From JAUVDZ01 sp964346325 (GTDB lineage: Bacteria; Patescibacteriota; Gracilibacteria; UBA1369; PNNO01), in the NCBI GenBank assembly GCA_964346325.1, contig CAYFUK010000030.1, forward strand, positions 1 to 15,122: a DNA stretch of 15,122 nucleotides. Direction: 5' to 3'. Positions 8,149-15,021 of the stretch are shown piece after piece. The notes under the pieces are model-generated. The model did no database searches, was not told where the DNA came from, and was given only the letters and a program-made list of their open reading frames with translations. Position 1 is the stretch's first letter, and each line of letters begins with the position of its first letter. The translations under genes were made by a program, and so were the position numbers.

Positions 8149-9168
8149 ATGGACAACACAACATTTGCACAATCAGTGGCCTGGATAAGAGTTCTTGAGA
8201 CAAAACTGCTCTCTGAAAACGAACTTGAACGTATGGTTCTGGCAAAAGATGCAGAGGACGCATATAAGATTCTTAATGAAACCGATTATTCCACTTATAT
8301 AGGAGATGATGTTTATAATTTTCAGGATGTAATAAATGCGGGACTAAAAGAATCAAAGGAACTTGTTGAAAAAATCGTACCTTATAAAGACGTATTCAAT
8401 ATACTTTGGTTCAGGTATGACTTTCACAACATGAAAGTTATGTTAAAAGCCAAAAACAGCGGCAAAAATTTTGAAGATGTGGCCTTATATTGTTATAAGT
8501 TCGGTGCTGTTGATTCGGATCGTATTAAAAAATTCGTGATAGACGGAGAAGACGCGGGATTCGGACTTGATGAAGAATTTGAAAAGTTTTTGAAAGAAAG
8601 CGTGAAACTTGCGCAGGCGGAATACGAAAAAACCGGCGATCCTCAAATGATTGATATTGTTCTGGATAAAAGATTCTGTTGGATTATCAATGACCTTTCC
8701 GAAAAAAGCGGCAACGAATTTTTGGATGAATTCACAAACAAATATATTGATCTTAAAAATATTGAGCTGTTTATGCGCCTGAAAATTCAGGGACGCGAAG
8801 AGGAACTTTTGGAAAAAGGATTCATTGAAGGCGGAACTCTGGAAAAATACAGATTCACCGACAGTTTCAGAAAAGACATCGCGGACTTTGCGGAAAGCAT
8901 GAAGCACACGGATTACGCCGACATTATAAGAGAGGCGGTAAAAGGTTACGAAGAAGATAAATCTTTTGTTAAGCTTGATAAACTTTCATACGATCATCTT
9001 AATAATTATATTCAGAGCGCTAAAAGAATGGCTCTCGGGCCTGAACCCGTTTTTGCTTATTTTTGGGCGAAAAAAAATAATGCTCAGGTGATTCGGAGTG
9101 TGATGGTGGGCAAATTAAATGATGTTGAACCTGAAAACATCCGAAAAATGATACGTAATTTATACTAA
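8149..9168 (+). CDS. ntpC: V-type ATPase subunit C (d subunit)
   Basis: A 339-aa soluble, helical protein matching the V/A-ATPase C (d) family: an N-terminal RVLETKLLSENELERM segment, a central LWFRYDFHNMKVMLKAK segment, and the C-terminal AKRMALGPEPVFAYFWAKKNNA motif typical of this family. It sits as a funnel on the K ring and connects it to the central D-F shaft. The start is the ATG one base after the ntpE stop (TAA-T-ATG); an upstream in-frame extension to 8113 would overlap ntpE. The stop overlaps the ATG of the next gene by one base, suggesting translational coupling. Confidence 0.92.
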   Translation: MDNTTFAQSVAWIRVLETKLLSENELERMVLAKDAEDAYKILNETDYSTYIGDDVYNFQDVINAGLKESKELVEKIVPYKDVFNILWFRYDFHNMKVMLKAKNSGKNFEDVALYCYKFGAVDSDRIKKFVIDGEDAGFGLDEEFEKFLKESVKLAQAEYEKTGDPQMIDIVLDKRFCWIINDLSEKSGNEFLDEFTNKYIDLKNIELFMRLKIQGREEELLEKGFIEGGTLEKYRFTDSFRKDIADFAESMKHTDYADIIREAVKGYEEDKSFVKLDKLSYDHLNNYIQSAKRMALGPEPVFAYFWAKKNNAQVIRSVMVGKLNDVEPENIRKMIRNLY

Positions 9169-9527
9169 TGGCAAAAGAACAATACAAGCTGGCAATCATA
9201 GGAACCAAAGATCAAATACTCGGATTTAAGGCTTTGGGGGCCACCGCTGTTAACGCGGGTAATGCCGAGGAAGCAAAAAACCGTTTATTTGAACTTGTGG
9301 CTGAAGAAATCGAGCTGGGTGACGGAGAGGTTCGCAAAAAATACGCAATTATCTTTATACTTGAGGAGTACATGGCTCCCCTGACAAAAGATGACTATAA
9401 AAAACTTAATAAAGAGGCTCTGCCCGCAATTGTTCCGATTCCGGGTGTTAAAGGCACAAAAGGATTCGGATTAACCCGCATTAAGAACATGGTTGAACAA
9501 GCGGTCGGAAGCGATATATTCGGATAG
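9168..9527 (+). CDS. ntpG: V-type ATPase subunit F (central shaft)
   Basis: A 119-aa small alpha/beta protein of the V/A-ATPase F family (named NtpG in Enterococcus). The N-terminus KLAIIGTKDQILGFKALG shows the Rossmann-like beta strand and the conserved D..L-GF-LGG/A region. A central AIIFILEEY and the C-terminal PAIVPIPGVKG followed by GL-RIK-MVEQAVG-DI are typical. Together with subunit D it forms the rotating central stalk. Its ATG overlaps the ntpC stop (TAATG). It ends in TAG, 34 bp before ntpA. Confidence 0.92.
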   Translation: MAKEQYKLAIIGTKDQILGFKALGATAVNAGNAEEAKNRLFELVAEEIELGDGEVRKKYAIIFILEEYMAPLTKDDYKKLNKEALPAIVPIPGVKGTKGFGLTRIKNMVEQAVGSDIFG

Positions 9528-9561
9528 GGTACCAAGTAATCAAATAACATTAAATTATAAT

Positions 9562-11322
9562 ATGGACAATCAAGGAACAATTATAAAAGTGTCGGGGCCG
9601 CTGGTAGTGGCTAAAGGCATGGAAGGTGCACGAATGTACGAAGTAGTACGTGTGTCCGACAAAAAACTTATCGGTGAAATCATCGGTATTGATGGAGATA
9701 AGGCTTCGATTCAGGTATATGAAGAAACAGCCGGAGTTGGACCCGGTGAGCCTGTTTACTCTACCGGTCAAACAATGGAGGTTGAACTCGGGCCGGGGCT
9801 TTTACAGTCGATTTACGACGGGATTCAAAGACCTCTGCCTTTGCTACAAAAAGAAGCGGGAGAATATATTACAAGAGGAATCGATGTGCCGGGATTAGAC
9901 AGAGAAAAAACATGGGATTTTCAGGCGAAAAAATCACAGGGCGACAAAGTGGTTGGAGGCGATGTTCTCGGAGTGGTACAGGAAACTTCACTTATTGAGC
10001 ACAGAGTTATGTGTCCGCCTCATATAAGCGGAACAGTAAAAGATATTAAAAGCGGATCACACAATATTGAGCAGACAATCGCGGTAATCGAAGACGAACA
10101 AGGTAAAGAGCACGAAATTTCAATGCTTCAAAAATGGCCCATCAGAAATCCGAGACCTGTTAAAACCAAAGCTGTTCCAAACAAACCGCTTGTGAGCGGT
10201 ACGCGAATTCTTGATACATTGTTTCCATTGGCAAAGGGCGGTGCAGGATGTATTCCCGGGCCGTTCGGAGCGGGAAAAACCGTTACTCAGCAGACACTTG
10301 CCAAATTCTGTGATGCTGAAATTATAGTTTATATCGGTTGCGGAGAGCGCGGTAACGAGATGACGGACGTACTTATGGAATTCCCCGAACTTGAAGATCC
10401 GAATACGGGTGAAAAACTTATGAAACGTACGGTTATGGTGGCCAATACTTCCAACATGCCGGTGGCGGCGCGTGAAGCATCGATTTATACGGGTGTAACC
10501 ATAGCCGAATATTTTAGAGATATGGGATACAGTGTTGCGCTTATGGCGGACTCAACTTCCAGATGGGCGGAGGCTCTGCGTGAAATGTCCGGTCGTCTTG
10601 AGGAAATGCCGGGTGAAGAAGGCTATCCCGCTTACCTCGGTTCAAGAACAGCGCAGTTCTATGAAAGATCGGGAATTGTTAAATGTTTGGGAAATGAGGA
10701 TCGTGAAGGTTCGCTGACTTTGATCGGAGCGGTATCGCCTCCGGGTGGTGACCTTTCCGAGCCGGTTACCCAGAACACTCTTCGTGTGACAAAAGTATTC
10801 TGGGGATTGGATGCGAAATTGGCTTATCGTAGGCATTTCCCGGCTATTAACTGGTTAACGTCGTATACTCTTTATCAGGATAATGTTAAAGATTATTGGA
10901 AAAACGAAATCGCACCCGACTTTAGTGACATGAGAACTCAGGCAATGGGTGTTTTGCAGGAAGAAGCAAAACTTGAAGAAATCGTGCGTCTGGTTGGTAT
11001 GGACGCTTTAAGTCCGAAAGAAAGACTTACTATGACAACCGCAAAGTCGCTTAGAGAAGACTTCTTGTTTCAAAACGCATTTGACCCGGTTGACGCATAT
11101 ACACCGCTTAAAAAACAGTATATGATGCTTAAATCAATCATGAACGTGTATAACTCCGCTCAAAATGTTGTTGATCAGGAAGACTTTAATTTTGAAGATC
11201 TTCTAAATCTTCCGGTTATGGAAAGAGTTACTCAGTGTAAAAACATTGAACCTGACAAAGAAGAAGAGTTCGAAAAACTTTGGGAAGATACAGAGCGTGA
11301 AATTATGAGTCTACAAAAGTAA
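9562..11322 (+). CDS. ntpA: V-type ATPase catalytic subunit A
   Basis: A 586-aa catalytic nucleotide-binding subunit. Residues 1-70 form the beta-barrel domain. The bulge domain typical of A subunits follows (about 110-190, with EHRVMCPPHISGTV). The intact P-loop is GPFGAGKT at 233-240. The catalytic GERGNEM (261-267) includes the glutamate that activates water, and ALMADSTSRWAEALRE (from 326) is the Walker B region. The C-terminal helical domain completes the protein. It hydrolyses or makes ATP at the A-B interfaces. ATG at 9562 gives the standard start MDNQGTIIKVSGPLV; the longer frame from 9493 would overlap ntpG. Length is close to that of the E. hirae protein (593). Confidence 0.97.
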   Translation: MDNQGTIIKVSGPLVVAKGMEGARMYEVVRVSDKKLIGEIIGIDGDKASIQVYEETAGVGPGEPVYSTGQTMEVELGPGLLQSIYDGIQRPLPLLQKEAGEYITRGIDVPGLDREKTWDFQAKKSQGDKVVGGDVLGVVQETSLIEHRVMCPPHISGTVKDIKSGSHNIEQTIAVIEDEQGKEHEISMLQKWPIRNPRPVKTKAVPNKPLVSGTRILDTLFPLAKGGAGCIPGPFGAGKTVTQQTLAKFCDAEIIVYIGCGERGNEMTDVLMEFPELEDPNTGEKLMKRTVMVANTSNMPVAAREASIYTGVTIAEYFRDMGYSVALMADSTSRWAEALREMSGRLEEMPGEEGYPAYLGSRTAQFYERSGIVKCLGNEDREGSLTLIGAVSPPGGDLSEPVTQNTLRVTKVFWGLDAKLAYRRHFPAINWLTSYTLYQDNVKDYWKNEIAPDFSDMRTQAMGVLQEEAKLEEIVRLVGMDALSPKERLTMTTAKSLREDFLFQNAFDPVDAYTPLKKQYMMLKSIMNVYNSAQNVVDQEDFNFEDLLNLPVMERVTQCKNIEPDKEEEFEKLWEDTEREIMSLQK

Positions 11323-11340
11323 ATATAACCTTTATATACA

Positions 11341-12747
11341 ATGCAAAAAGAATACAAATCAGTTAAATCCATAGCCGGACCGCTCGTGATGATTGAAGGA
11401 GTTGAAGGTATCAAGTTTGAAGAACTCGTGGATATCACAACCGCTTCGGGCGAGGTGCGTCAGGGTAAAGTACTTGAGGCACGTGAAGGCATGGCCATAG
11501 TGCAGATGTTCGAAAGTCCGCAAGGGCTTGGAGCTACAGGTTCTAAAGCGAGATTCCTTGGAAAAACTCTTCAATTGGGTGTTTCCAAAGATATGCTCGG
11601 ACGTATTTTTGACGGAAGAGGCCGGCCTATTGACGGCGGTGCGGAGATTATTCCGGAGAAAAAACTCGATATCGCAGGTAATCCGCTTAATCCGAATTCA
11701 AGAGACTATCCGGATGACTTTTATCAGACCGGTGTATCAACTATTGATGCTATGAACACATTGGTACGTGGTCAAAAATTGCCGATATTCTCAGGTGCGG
11801 GGCTTCCGCATGCGCAGCTTGCGGCACAAATTGCGAGACAAGCGAAAGTGGTAAAAGTAAATGACGATGGAGAAATTCAGGAAGGCGGAGGAAACGATGA
11901 AAACTTCGCGGTGGTGTTTGCCGCAATGGGTGTAACATTCGAAGAAGCGGAATACTTTACAAACGAATTCAAAAAAACAGGTGCCATTGAACGTTCTGTT
12001 CTTTACATCAACACAGCGGATGATCCGGTGGTTGAAAGAATCGCAACTCCTCGTATGGCCCTTACCACGGCCGAGTACCTTGCGTTCGAAAAGAACATGC
12101 ACGTACTTGTAATTTTAACGGATCTTACCAACTATTGTGAGGCGCTTCGCGAGGTGAGCGCGGCACGTAAAGAGGTGCCCGGACGTCGCGGTTATCCCGG
12201 ATATCTATATACCGATCTTGCGACTCTATACGAAAGAGCCGGACGTGTAAAAGGTAAAGAAGGTTCAATTACTCAGATCCCGATTTTAACGATGCCGGAA
12301 GACGATATTACGCATCCGATTCCGGATTTGACGGGTTATATTACCGAAGGGCAGATTGTACTTGCGCGTGACTTACATGCTGCGGGTATTTATCCCAATA
12401 TTAACGTGTTGCCTTCGTTATCCCGTTTGAAAGATAAAGGTATCGGACCGGGAAAAACCCGCGAAGACCACTCGGGTGTAATGAACCAGCTTTTTGCGGC
12501 TTATGCACGCGGTAAAGAGGTACGTGAATTGGCGGTAATCCTGGGTGAAGCGGCGCTAAGCGAGGCCGATCTTGCATTCCTGAAGTTCGCAAATGAATTT
12601 GAAGATAAATATGTAAGACAATCAGAATCGGAAGACCGCGACATCATCAAATCTCTTACAATGGGATGGGAACTGTTAAAACTTCTTCCCGAAAACGAAT
12701 TGAAACGTGTTAAACCCGAACACATCGAAAAATATATGACTAAATAA
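11341..12747 (+). CDS. ntpB: V-type ATPase non-catalytic subunit B
   Basis: A 468-aa protein homologous to A but lacking the P-loop lysine: the equivalent stretch reads PIFSGAGLPHAQLAAQIARQ (about 141-160), as expected of the non-catalytic B subunit. YPGYLYTDLATLYERAGR and YPNINVLPSLSRLKDKGIG are diagnostic; the latter contains the arginine that reaches into the catalytic A site. It alternates with A in the V1 hexamer. The gene starts 18 bp after ntpA and ends two bases before ntpD. Confidence 0.97.
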   Translation: MQKEYKSVKSIAGPLVMIEGVEGIKFEELVDITTASGEVRQGKVLEAREGMAIVQMFESPQGLGATGSKARFLGKTLQLGVSKDMLGRIFDGRGRPIDGGAEIIPEKKLDIAGNPLNPNSRDYPDDFYQTGVSTIDAMNTLVRGQKLPIFSGAGLPHAQLAAQIARQAKVVKVNDDGEIQEGGGNDENFAVVFAAMGVTFEEAEYFTNEFKKTGAIERSVLYINTADDPVVERIATPRMALTTAEYLAFEKNMHVLVILTDLTNYCEALREVSAARKEVPGRRGYPGYLYTDLATLYERAGRVKGKEGSITQIPILTMPEDDITHPIPDLTGYITEGQIVLARDLHAAGIYPNINVLPSLSRLKDKGIGPGKTREDHSGVMNQLFAAYARGKEVRELAVILGEAALSEADLAFLKFANEFEDKYVRQSESEDRDIIKSLTMGWELLKLLPENELKRVKPEHIEKYMTK

Positions 12748-12749
12748 AT

Positions 12750-13370
12750 ATGGCTAAACTTAATGTAAATCCGACCCGAATGGAGCTTCTGAACCTCAAG
12801 AAGCAGATTAAAACTGCCGAAAGAGGCCACAAGCTGCTACGCGACAAACAGGACGGACTCATGCAGAAATTCATGGAGATTATCCGTGAAGCTCGTGATC
12901 TTCGCAAAAAGGTTGAAGAAAAGCTTCAGGGAGCATTCAAAAACTTTATGCAGGCATCGGCGATGATGTACCCGGAAGTTCTTGAAAACGCACTCCTCTA
13001 CCCTTCCGCAAAAGTTTCAATGGAAGTCGAGACAAAAAACGTTATGTCGGTTCAAATCCCTAATTTCGAACTGAAACAGGAAGGAAACATATTAAATTAC
13101 GGATACTTACAAACAAGCGGCGAACTCGATATGTCACTCGAGGCCTTTCAGGAGGTTCTGCCTTTGTTGATTAAACTGGCCGAGATAGAACGACAGGCTG
13201 AACGTCTTGCCGAAGAAACCGAAAAAACTCGCCGACGTGTAAATGCGCTTGAACACATGTTGCTGCCTAATTTGAAGGAGACGGTTAAGTTTATTTCGAT
13301 GAAACTGGGTGAGGCGGAGAGGTCGGCGATTACCGGGGTTATGAGAATTAAGGCGGGTATGGAGGAATAA
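12750..13370 (+). CDS. ntpD: V-type ATPase central shaft subunit D
   Basis: A 206-aa protein with the N-terminal family signature NVNPTRMELLNLKKQIKTAE followed by GHKLLRDKQDGL, and long N- and C-terminal helices that pair as an antiparallel coiled coil inside the A3B3 head. The middle (about 80-125) is the globular part that meets subunit F. It rotates with F and C to couple ATP turnover to the K ring. It is the last gene of the operon. Counterparts of E. hirae ntpH and ntpJ are absent; instead the next gene is the convergent recombinase, whose stop lies only 4 bp away, so no separate terminator fits between them. Confidence 0.95.
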   Translation: MAKLNVNPTRMELLNLKKQIKTAERGHKLLRDKQDGLMQKFMEIIREARDLRKKVEEKLQGAFKNFMQASAMMYPEVLENALLYPSAKVSMEVETKNVMSVQIPNFELKQEGNILNYGYLQTSGELDMSLEAFQEVLPLLIKLAEIERQAERLAEETEKTRRRVNALEHMLLPNLKETVKFISMKLGEAERSAITGVMRIKAGMEE

Positions 13371-13374
13371 TTAA

Positions 13375-14196
13375 TTAAAGAGGACTTTTAATGGAACTAA
13401 TTACCTTTTGACGGACATGAGTATAAATCTGCGTTGTTCTTAAATTTGCGTGCCCCAAAAGCTCCTGCACATACCTTAAGTTCGTACCGCTTTCAATAAG
13501 GTGCGTGGCAAAACTGTGCCTAAGAGTGTGAAAAGTTGCAGGAACTTCAACGCCAGATTTTTCAAGCGCATTCTTGAAAATCTTTTGAACAGTGCGAGGA
13601 TGCAATTTGCCTCCCCTATTACTTTCAAAAACAAAATTAAAATATTTTTTATTTTTTACATAAAACTTGAGCTGATCCCAAAGTTTATCCGGCAAAATAG
13701 TAAAACGATTTTTACCGCCCTTTGTGTTTTTTATGAAAATAATATGCTCATGAAAGTAAATGTTTTGAACTCTTAAATTAACAACCTCACTAAGACGCAA
13801 ACCGGCAGCATAAGCCAAAAGAATGATGAGCTTGTGCTTTTTGTTGTTGGTGTGGTCAGCTATTTGGAGAACCTTGTGTTTCGAAAGTGTTAAAGGCGTA
13901 CTTTTCGGCCGCTTAGCATACGGGATTTTGATGCTTTTACGCCGTTTAATGACGTTAAAATAAAAAAACTTTATCGCACATAAATATAAATTGCGTGAAA
14001 CCGGCCCAACTCCCTCCTTAGCCTTATTTACTAAAAACTGCTGCACCATCTGCTCGCTATATCTTCGTATGCCTTCATTATCAAATTCCAAATATTTTTT
14101 AATACTATACATGTAAGTTTTTTGCGTTCTGTGACTATAATTGCGTATAACCATTTCATACTCCATCTCATGAAGCATTTTATTAATTTTTTTCAT
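13375..14196 (-). CDS. Tyrosine recombinase, Xer-like integrase of the cassette array
   Basis: A 273-aa integrase. The N-terminal SAM-like domain (about 5-85, RNYSHRTQKTYMYSIKKYLEF) binds the core site. The catalytic domain has all six expected residues: R134 (GLRLSE), K159, H223 and R226 (HTLRHSF), H249 (LLGHANLRTT) and the nucleophile Y258 (IYTHV). The C-terminus IKSPL resembles the VRSPLD tail of IntI proteins and of many Xer-like proteins. K159 to H223 is 64 residues; in IntI1 the matching K171 to H277 is 106, because integron integrases carry an extra domain there. That insertion is absent, so the protein is Xer-like. It is transcribed away from the cassette sites, with its start codon facing them, the classical integron layout. 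Start choice: ATG at 14196, with in-frame ATGs at codons 7 and 11 as alternatives. Confidence 0.93.
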   Translation of the reverse strand: MKKINKMLHEMEYEMVIRNYSHRTQKTYMYSIKKYLEFDNEGIRRYSEQMVQQFLVNKAKEGVGPVSRNLYLCAIKFFYFNVIKRRKSIKIPYAKRPKSTPLTLSKHKVLQIADHTNNKKHKLIILLAYAAGLRLSEVVNLRVQNIYFHEHIIFIKNTKGGKNRFTILPDKLWDQLKFYVKNKKYFNFVFESNRGGKLHPRTVQKIFKNALEKSGVEVPATFHTLRHSFATHLIESGTNLRYVQELLGHANLRTTQIYTHVRQKVISSIKSPL

Positions 14197-14211
14197 AATA
14201 ATTTATTAAAA

Positions 14212-14228
14212 ATATGCACGCAGCATAT
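14212..14228. repeat. Inverted repeat in the integrase leader
   Basis: ATATGC (14212-14217) and GCATAT (14223-14228) are perfect arms around ACGCA, 16 bp upstream of the integrase ATG. AAAATATGC (14209-14217) recurs in direct orientation at 14262-14270, near the attI-like core. This could be an operator controlling the integrase or accessory integrase-binding sites like the direct repeats known beside some attI sites. It does not match a LexA box. No convincing integrase promoter was found in this A/T-rich leader. Confidence 0.35.
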
Positions 14229-14274
14229 CCAAAAATTATTAAAATTCTCTAAAAAAAACCTAAAATATGCTAAA

Positions 14275-14297
14275 GTACACTAAGTAGGTAGTTGTAC
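14275..14297 (+). other. attI-like primary recombination site
   Basis: GTTGTAC (14291-14297) fits GTTRRRY except at one base and is the left boundary of cassette 1. GTACACT (14275-14281) is an imperfect inverted copy (GTACA shared with its complement GTACAAC), separated by 9 bp: the layout of a simple two-arm core site. It lies 79-102 bp from the integrase start codon and, unlike the attC segments, has no long foldable stem. Predicted cut: between G14291 and T14292. Confidence 0.5.
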
Positions 14298-14533
14298 GGC
14301 ATTTTGGTCTTTTGCTGCTTTTAACAAATCTAATAAAATCTATACTTTAGCTTTTTCATTAGTTTCTCAACTCCTCTACCGCCAACAATCACCGTACAAC
14401 AGCAAACTATTCAGTTCAGCCTTTTTTCATGCGCGGCTTTGCACGCGCATAAGGCTTCACCCAACTTTTTTTGCAATGGTGGCGCTAACGCGCTATTATA
14501 CCATCGCAAAAAAGTTCGTATAGTTTGCGAACG
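14292..14533 (+). mobile_element. Cassette 1, no recognisable gene
   Basis: A 242-bp predicted cassette bounded by G^TTGTAC and G^TTAGGT. Its first bases (TTGTACGG) are complementary to the R'' box CCGTAC-AA of its own attC at 14391-14399, as expected for a circle that once closed on itself. About 100 bp precede the attC. They contain no plus-strand gene and only very short minus-strand reading frames. It could be a decayed cassette or carry a promoter or small RNA; the sequence does not decide. Confidence 0.55.
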
Positions 14534-14539
14534 TTAGGT
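14393..14539 (+). other. attC-like site 1 (three-way-junction fold)
   Basis: R'' box GTACAAC (14393-14399) and R' box GTTAGGT (14533-14539, fits GTTRRRY). Next to the boxes, GCAAACTAT (14402-14410) pairs perfectly with ATAGTTTGC (14520-14528), with unequal spacers (2 versus 4 nt) between boxes and stem. The interior has two separate hairpins. The first pairs AGCCTT (14418-14423) with AAGGCT (14451-14456) and ATGCGCG (14429-14435) with CGCGCAT (14444-14450). The second pairs ACTTTTTTTGC with GCAAAAAAGT, ATGGT with ACCAT and GCGC with GCGC (14463-14516), leaving TATTAT bulged. At 147 bp it is longer than most attC sites. Confidence 0.65.
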
Positions 14540-14562
14540 GCAATATTTTCTTTTCCAATTAT

Positions 14563-14596
14563 CAAAAAGGAAGCCATATTTTTTGGCCCCCTTTTG
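14563..14596 (-). terminator. Candidate terminator downstream of the cassette 2 ORF
   Basis: CAAAAAGG-AA-GCCA (14563-14576) pairs with TGGC-CC-CCTTTTG (14584-14596) around a 7-nt A/T loop. Read on the minus strand the stem is followed by and ends in CCTTTTTG, 20 bp after the stop codon of the ORF. The stem is interrupted by a 2x2 mismatch, so strength is uncertain. Confidence 0.4.
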
Positions 14597-14615
14597 CTTA
14601 CGCAGAAACAAATCC

Positions 14616-14951
14616 TTATTTCCCTTCTTCAACAAAAGGCGATCCCAAGGTCATGTCAAATCCATCGCCTTCAACAGCCGAAAGTACAACATTTCTAATA
14701 GAATCGTGAACACTTCCTCGCGCATCTTCGATCAAAGCTAAGCTTTTAAGTACTTCTCCCGCATTCCCAAATAGTTCATGACCTTGATCACGACACTTCA
14801 TTACCAGCTCATAAAATGCAATCGGATTTGTTTCTGCTAGTTTTGAGAGAGATGCCATAGTCACTTGGACTAACGGCTTAAACTCTTCAGAACCATTTTT
14901 TAATCTTGTAGCTTCCATAAGATAATTGGGTGAAATTATAAGAGGATGCAT
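14616..14951 (-). CDS. Cassette-encoded hypothetical protein
   Basis: A 111-aa soluble protein that I cannot assign to a named family. It is predicted helical, with SLSKLAETNPIAFYELVMKC, then HELFGNAGEVLKSLALIE, and a C-terminal SVHDSIRNVVLSAVEGDGFD segment. It has no signal peptide or membrane segment. The composition and amphipathic pattern look like a real protein, unlike the overlapping plus-strand frame. The first ATG is at 14951, but candidate promoter elements overlap it, and ATG at 14918 (MEATRLKNG, 100 aa) may be the true start. Being alone in a cassette and oriented against the array, it probably has its own promoter; reverse-oriented cassette genes are often toxin-antitoxin or defence genes, but nothing here proves such a role. 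Confidence 0.6.
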   Translation of the reverse strand: MHPLIISPNYLMEATRLKNGSEEFKPLVQVTMASLSKLAETNPIAFYELVMKCRDQGHELFGNAGEVLKSLALIEDARGSVHDSIRNVVLSAVEGDGFDMTLGSPFVEEGK

Positions 14952-14978
14952 AGTGAGCCAAAATCAATCATTTGTCAA
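14935..14978 (-). promoter_or_regulatory. Candidate promoter for the cassette 2 ORF
   Basis: Two overlapping options on the minus strand: a perfect TTGACA (14978-14973) with CACTAT 17 bp on (weak -10), or a perfect TATAAT (14940-14935) with a weak TTTTGG -35 at 17 bp. Either would favour translation from ATG at 14918 rather than 14951. A third option is the TATAAT inside attC-like site 2 (15110-15105). Confidence 0.35.
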
Positions 14979-15021
14979 GGCCAAAATTTATGGCTTTATA
15001 ATAAGGAAAAGAAAATACAAC

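Noticed and set aside
9493..9561. Longer start for subunit A
   Set aside because: It would overlap ntpG and precede the standard MDNQGTIIKVSGP beginning.
13501..13776. Plus-strand ORF inside the integrase gene
   Set aside because: Antisense shadow of a recombinase with a complete catalytic set.
14212..14228. LexA box in front of the integrase
   Set aside because: ATATGC-N5-GCATAT does not match the CTGT-N8-ACAG or Gram-positive LexA motifs, so SOS control cannot be claimed.
14538..14741. Plus-strand ORF of 67 aa at the start of cassette 2
   Set aside because: Its orientation would suit a cassette gene, but it needs a GTG inside the recombination box, its composition is Arg/Lys/Phe/Ser noise, and it lies antisense to a better ORF.
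11..14951. Recoded TGA (code 25, as in Gracilibacteria)
   Set aside because: Long genes contain no in-frame TGA and use GGN for glycine throughout; one gene ends naturally at TGA.
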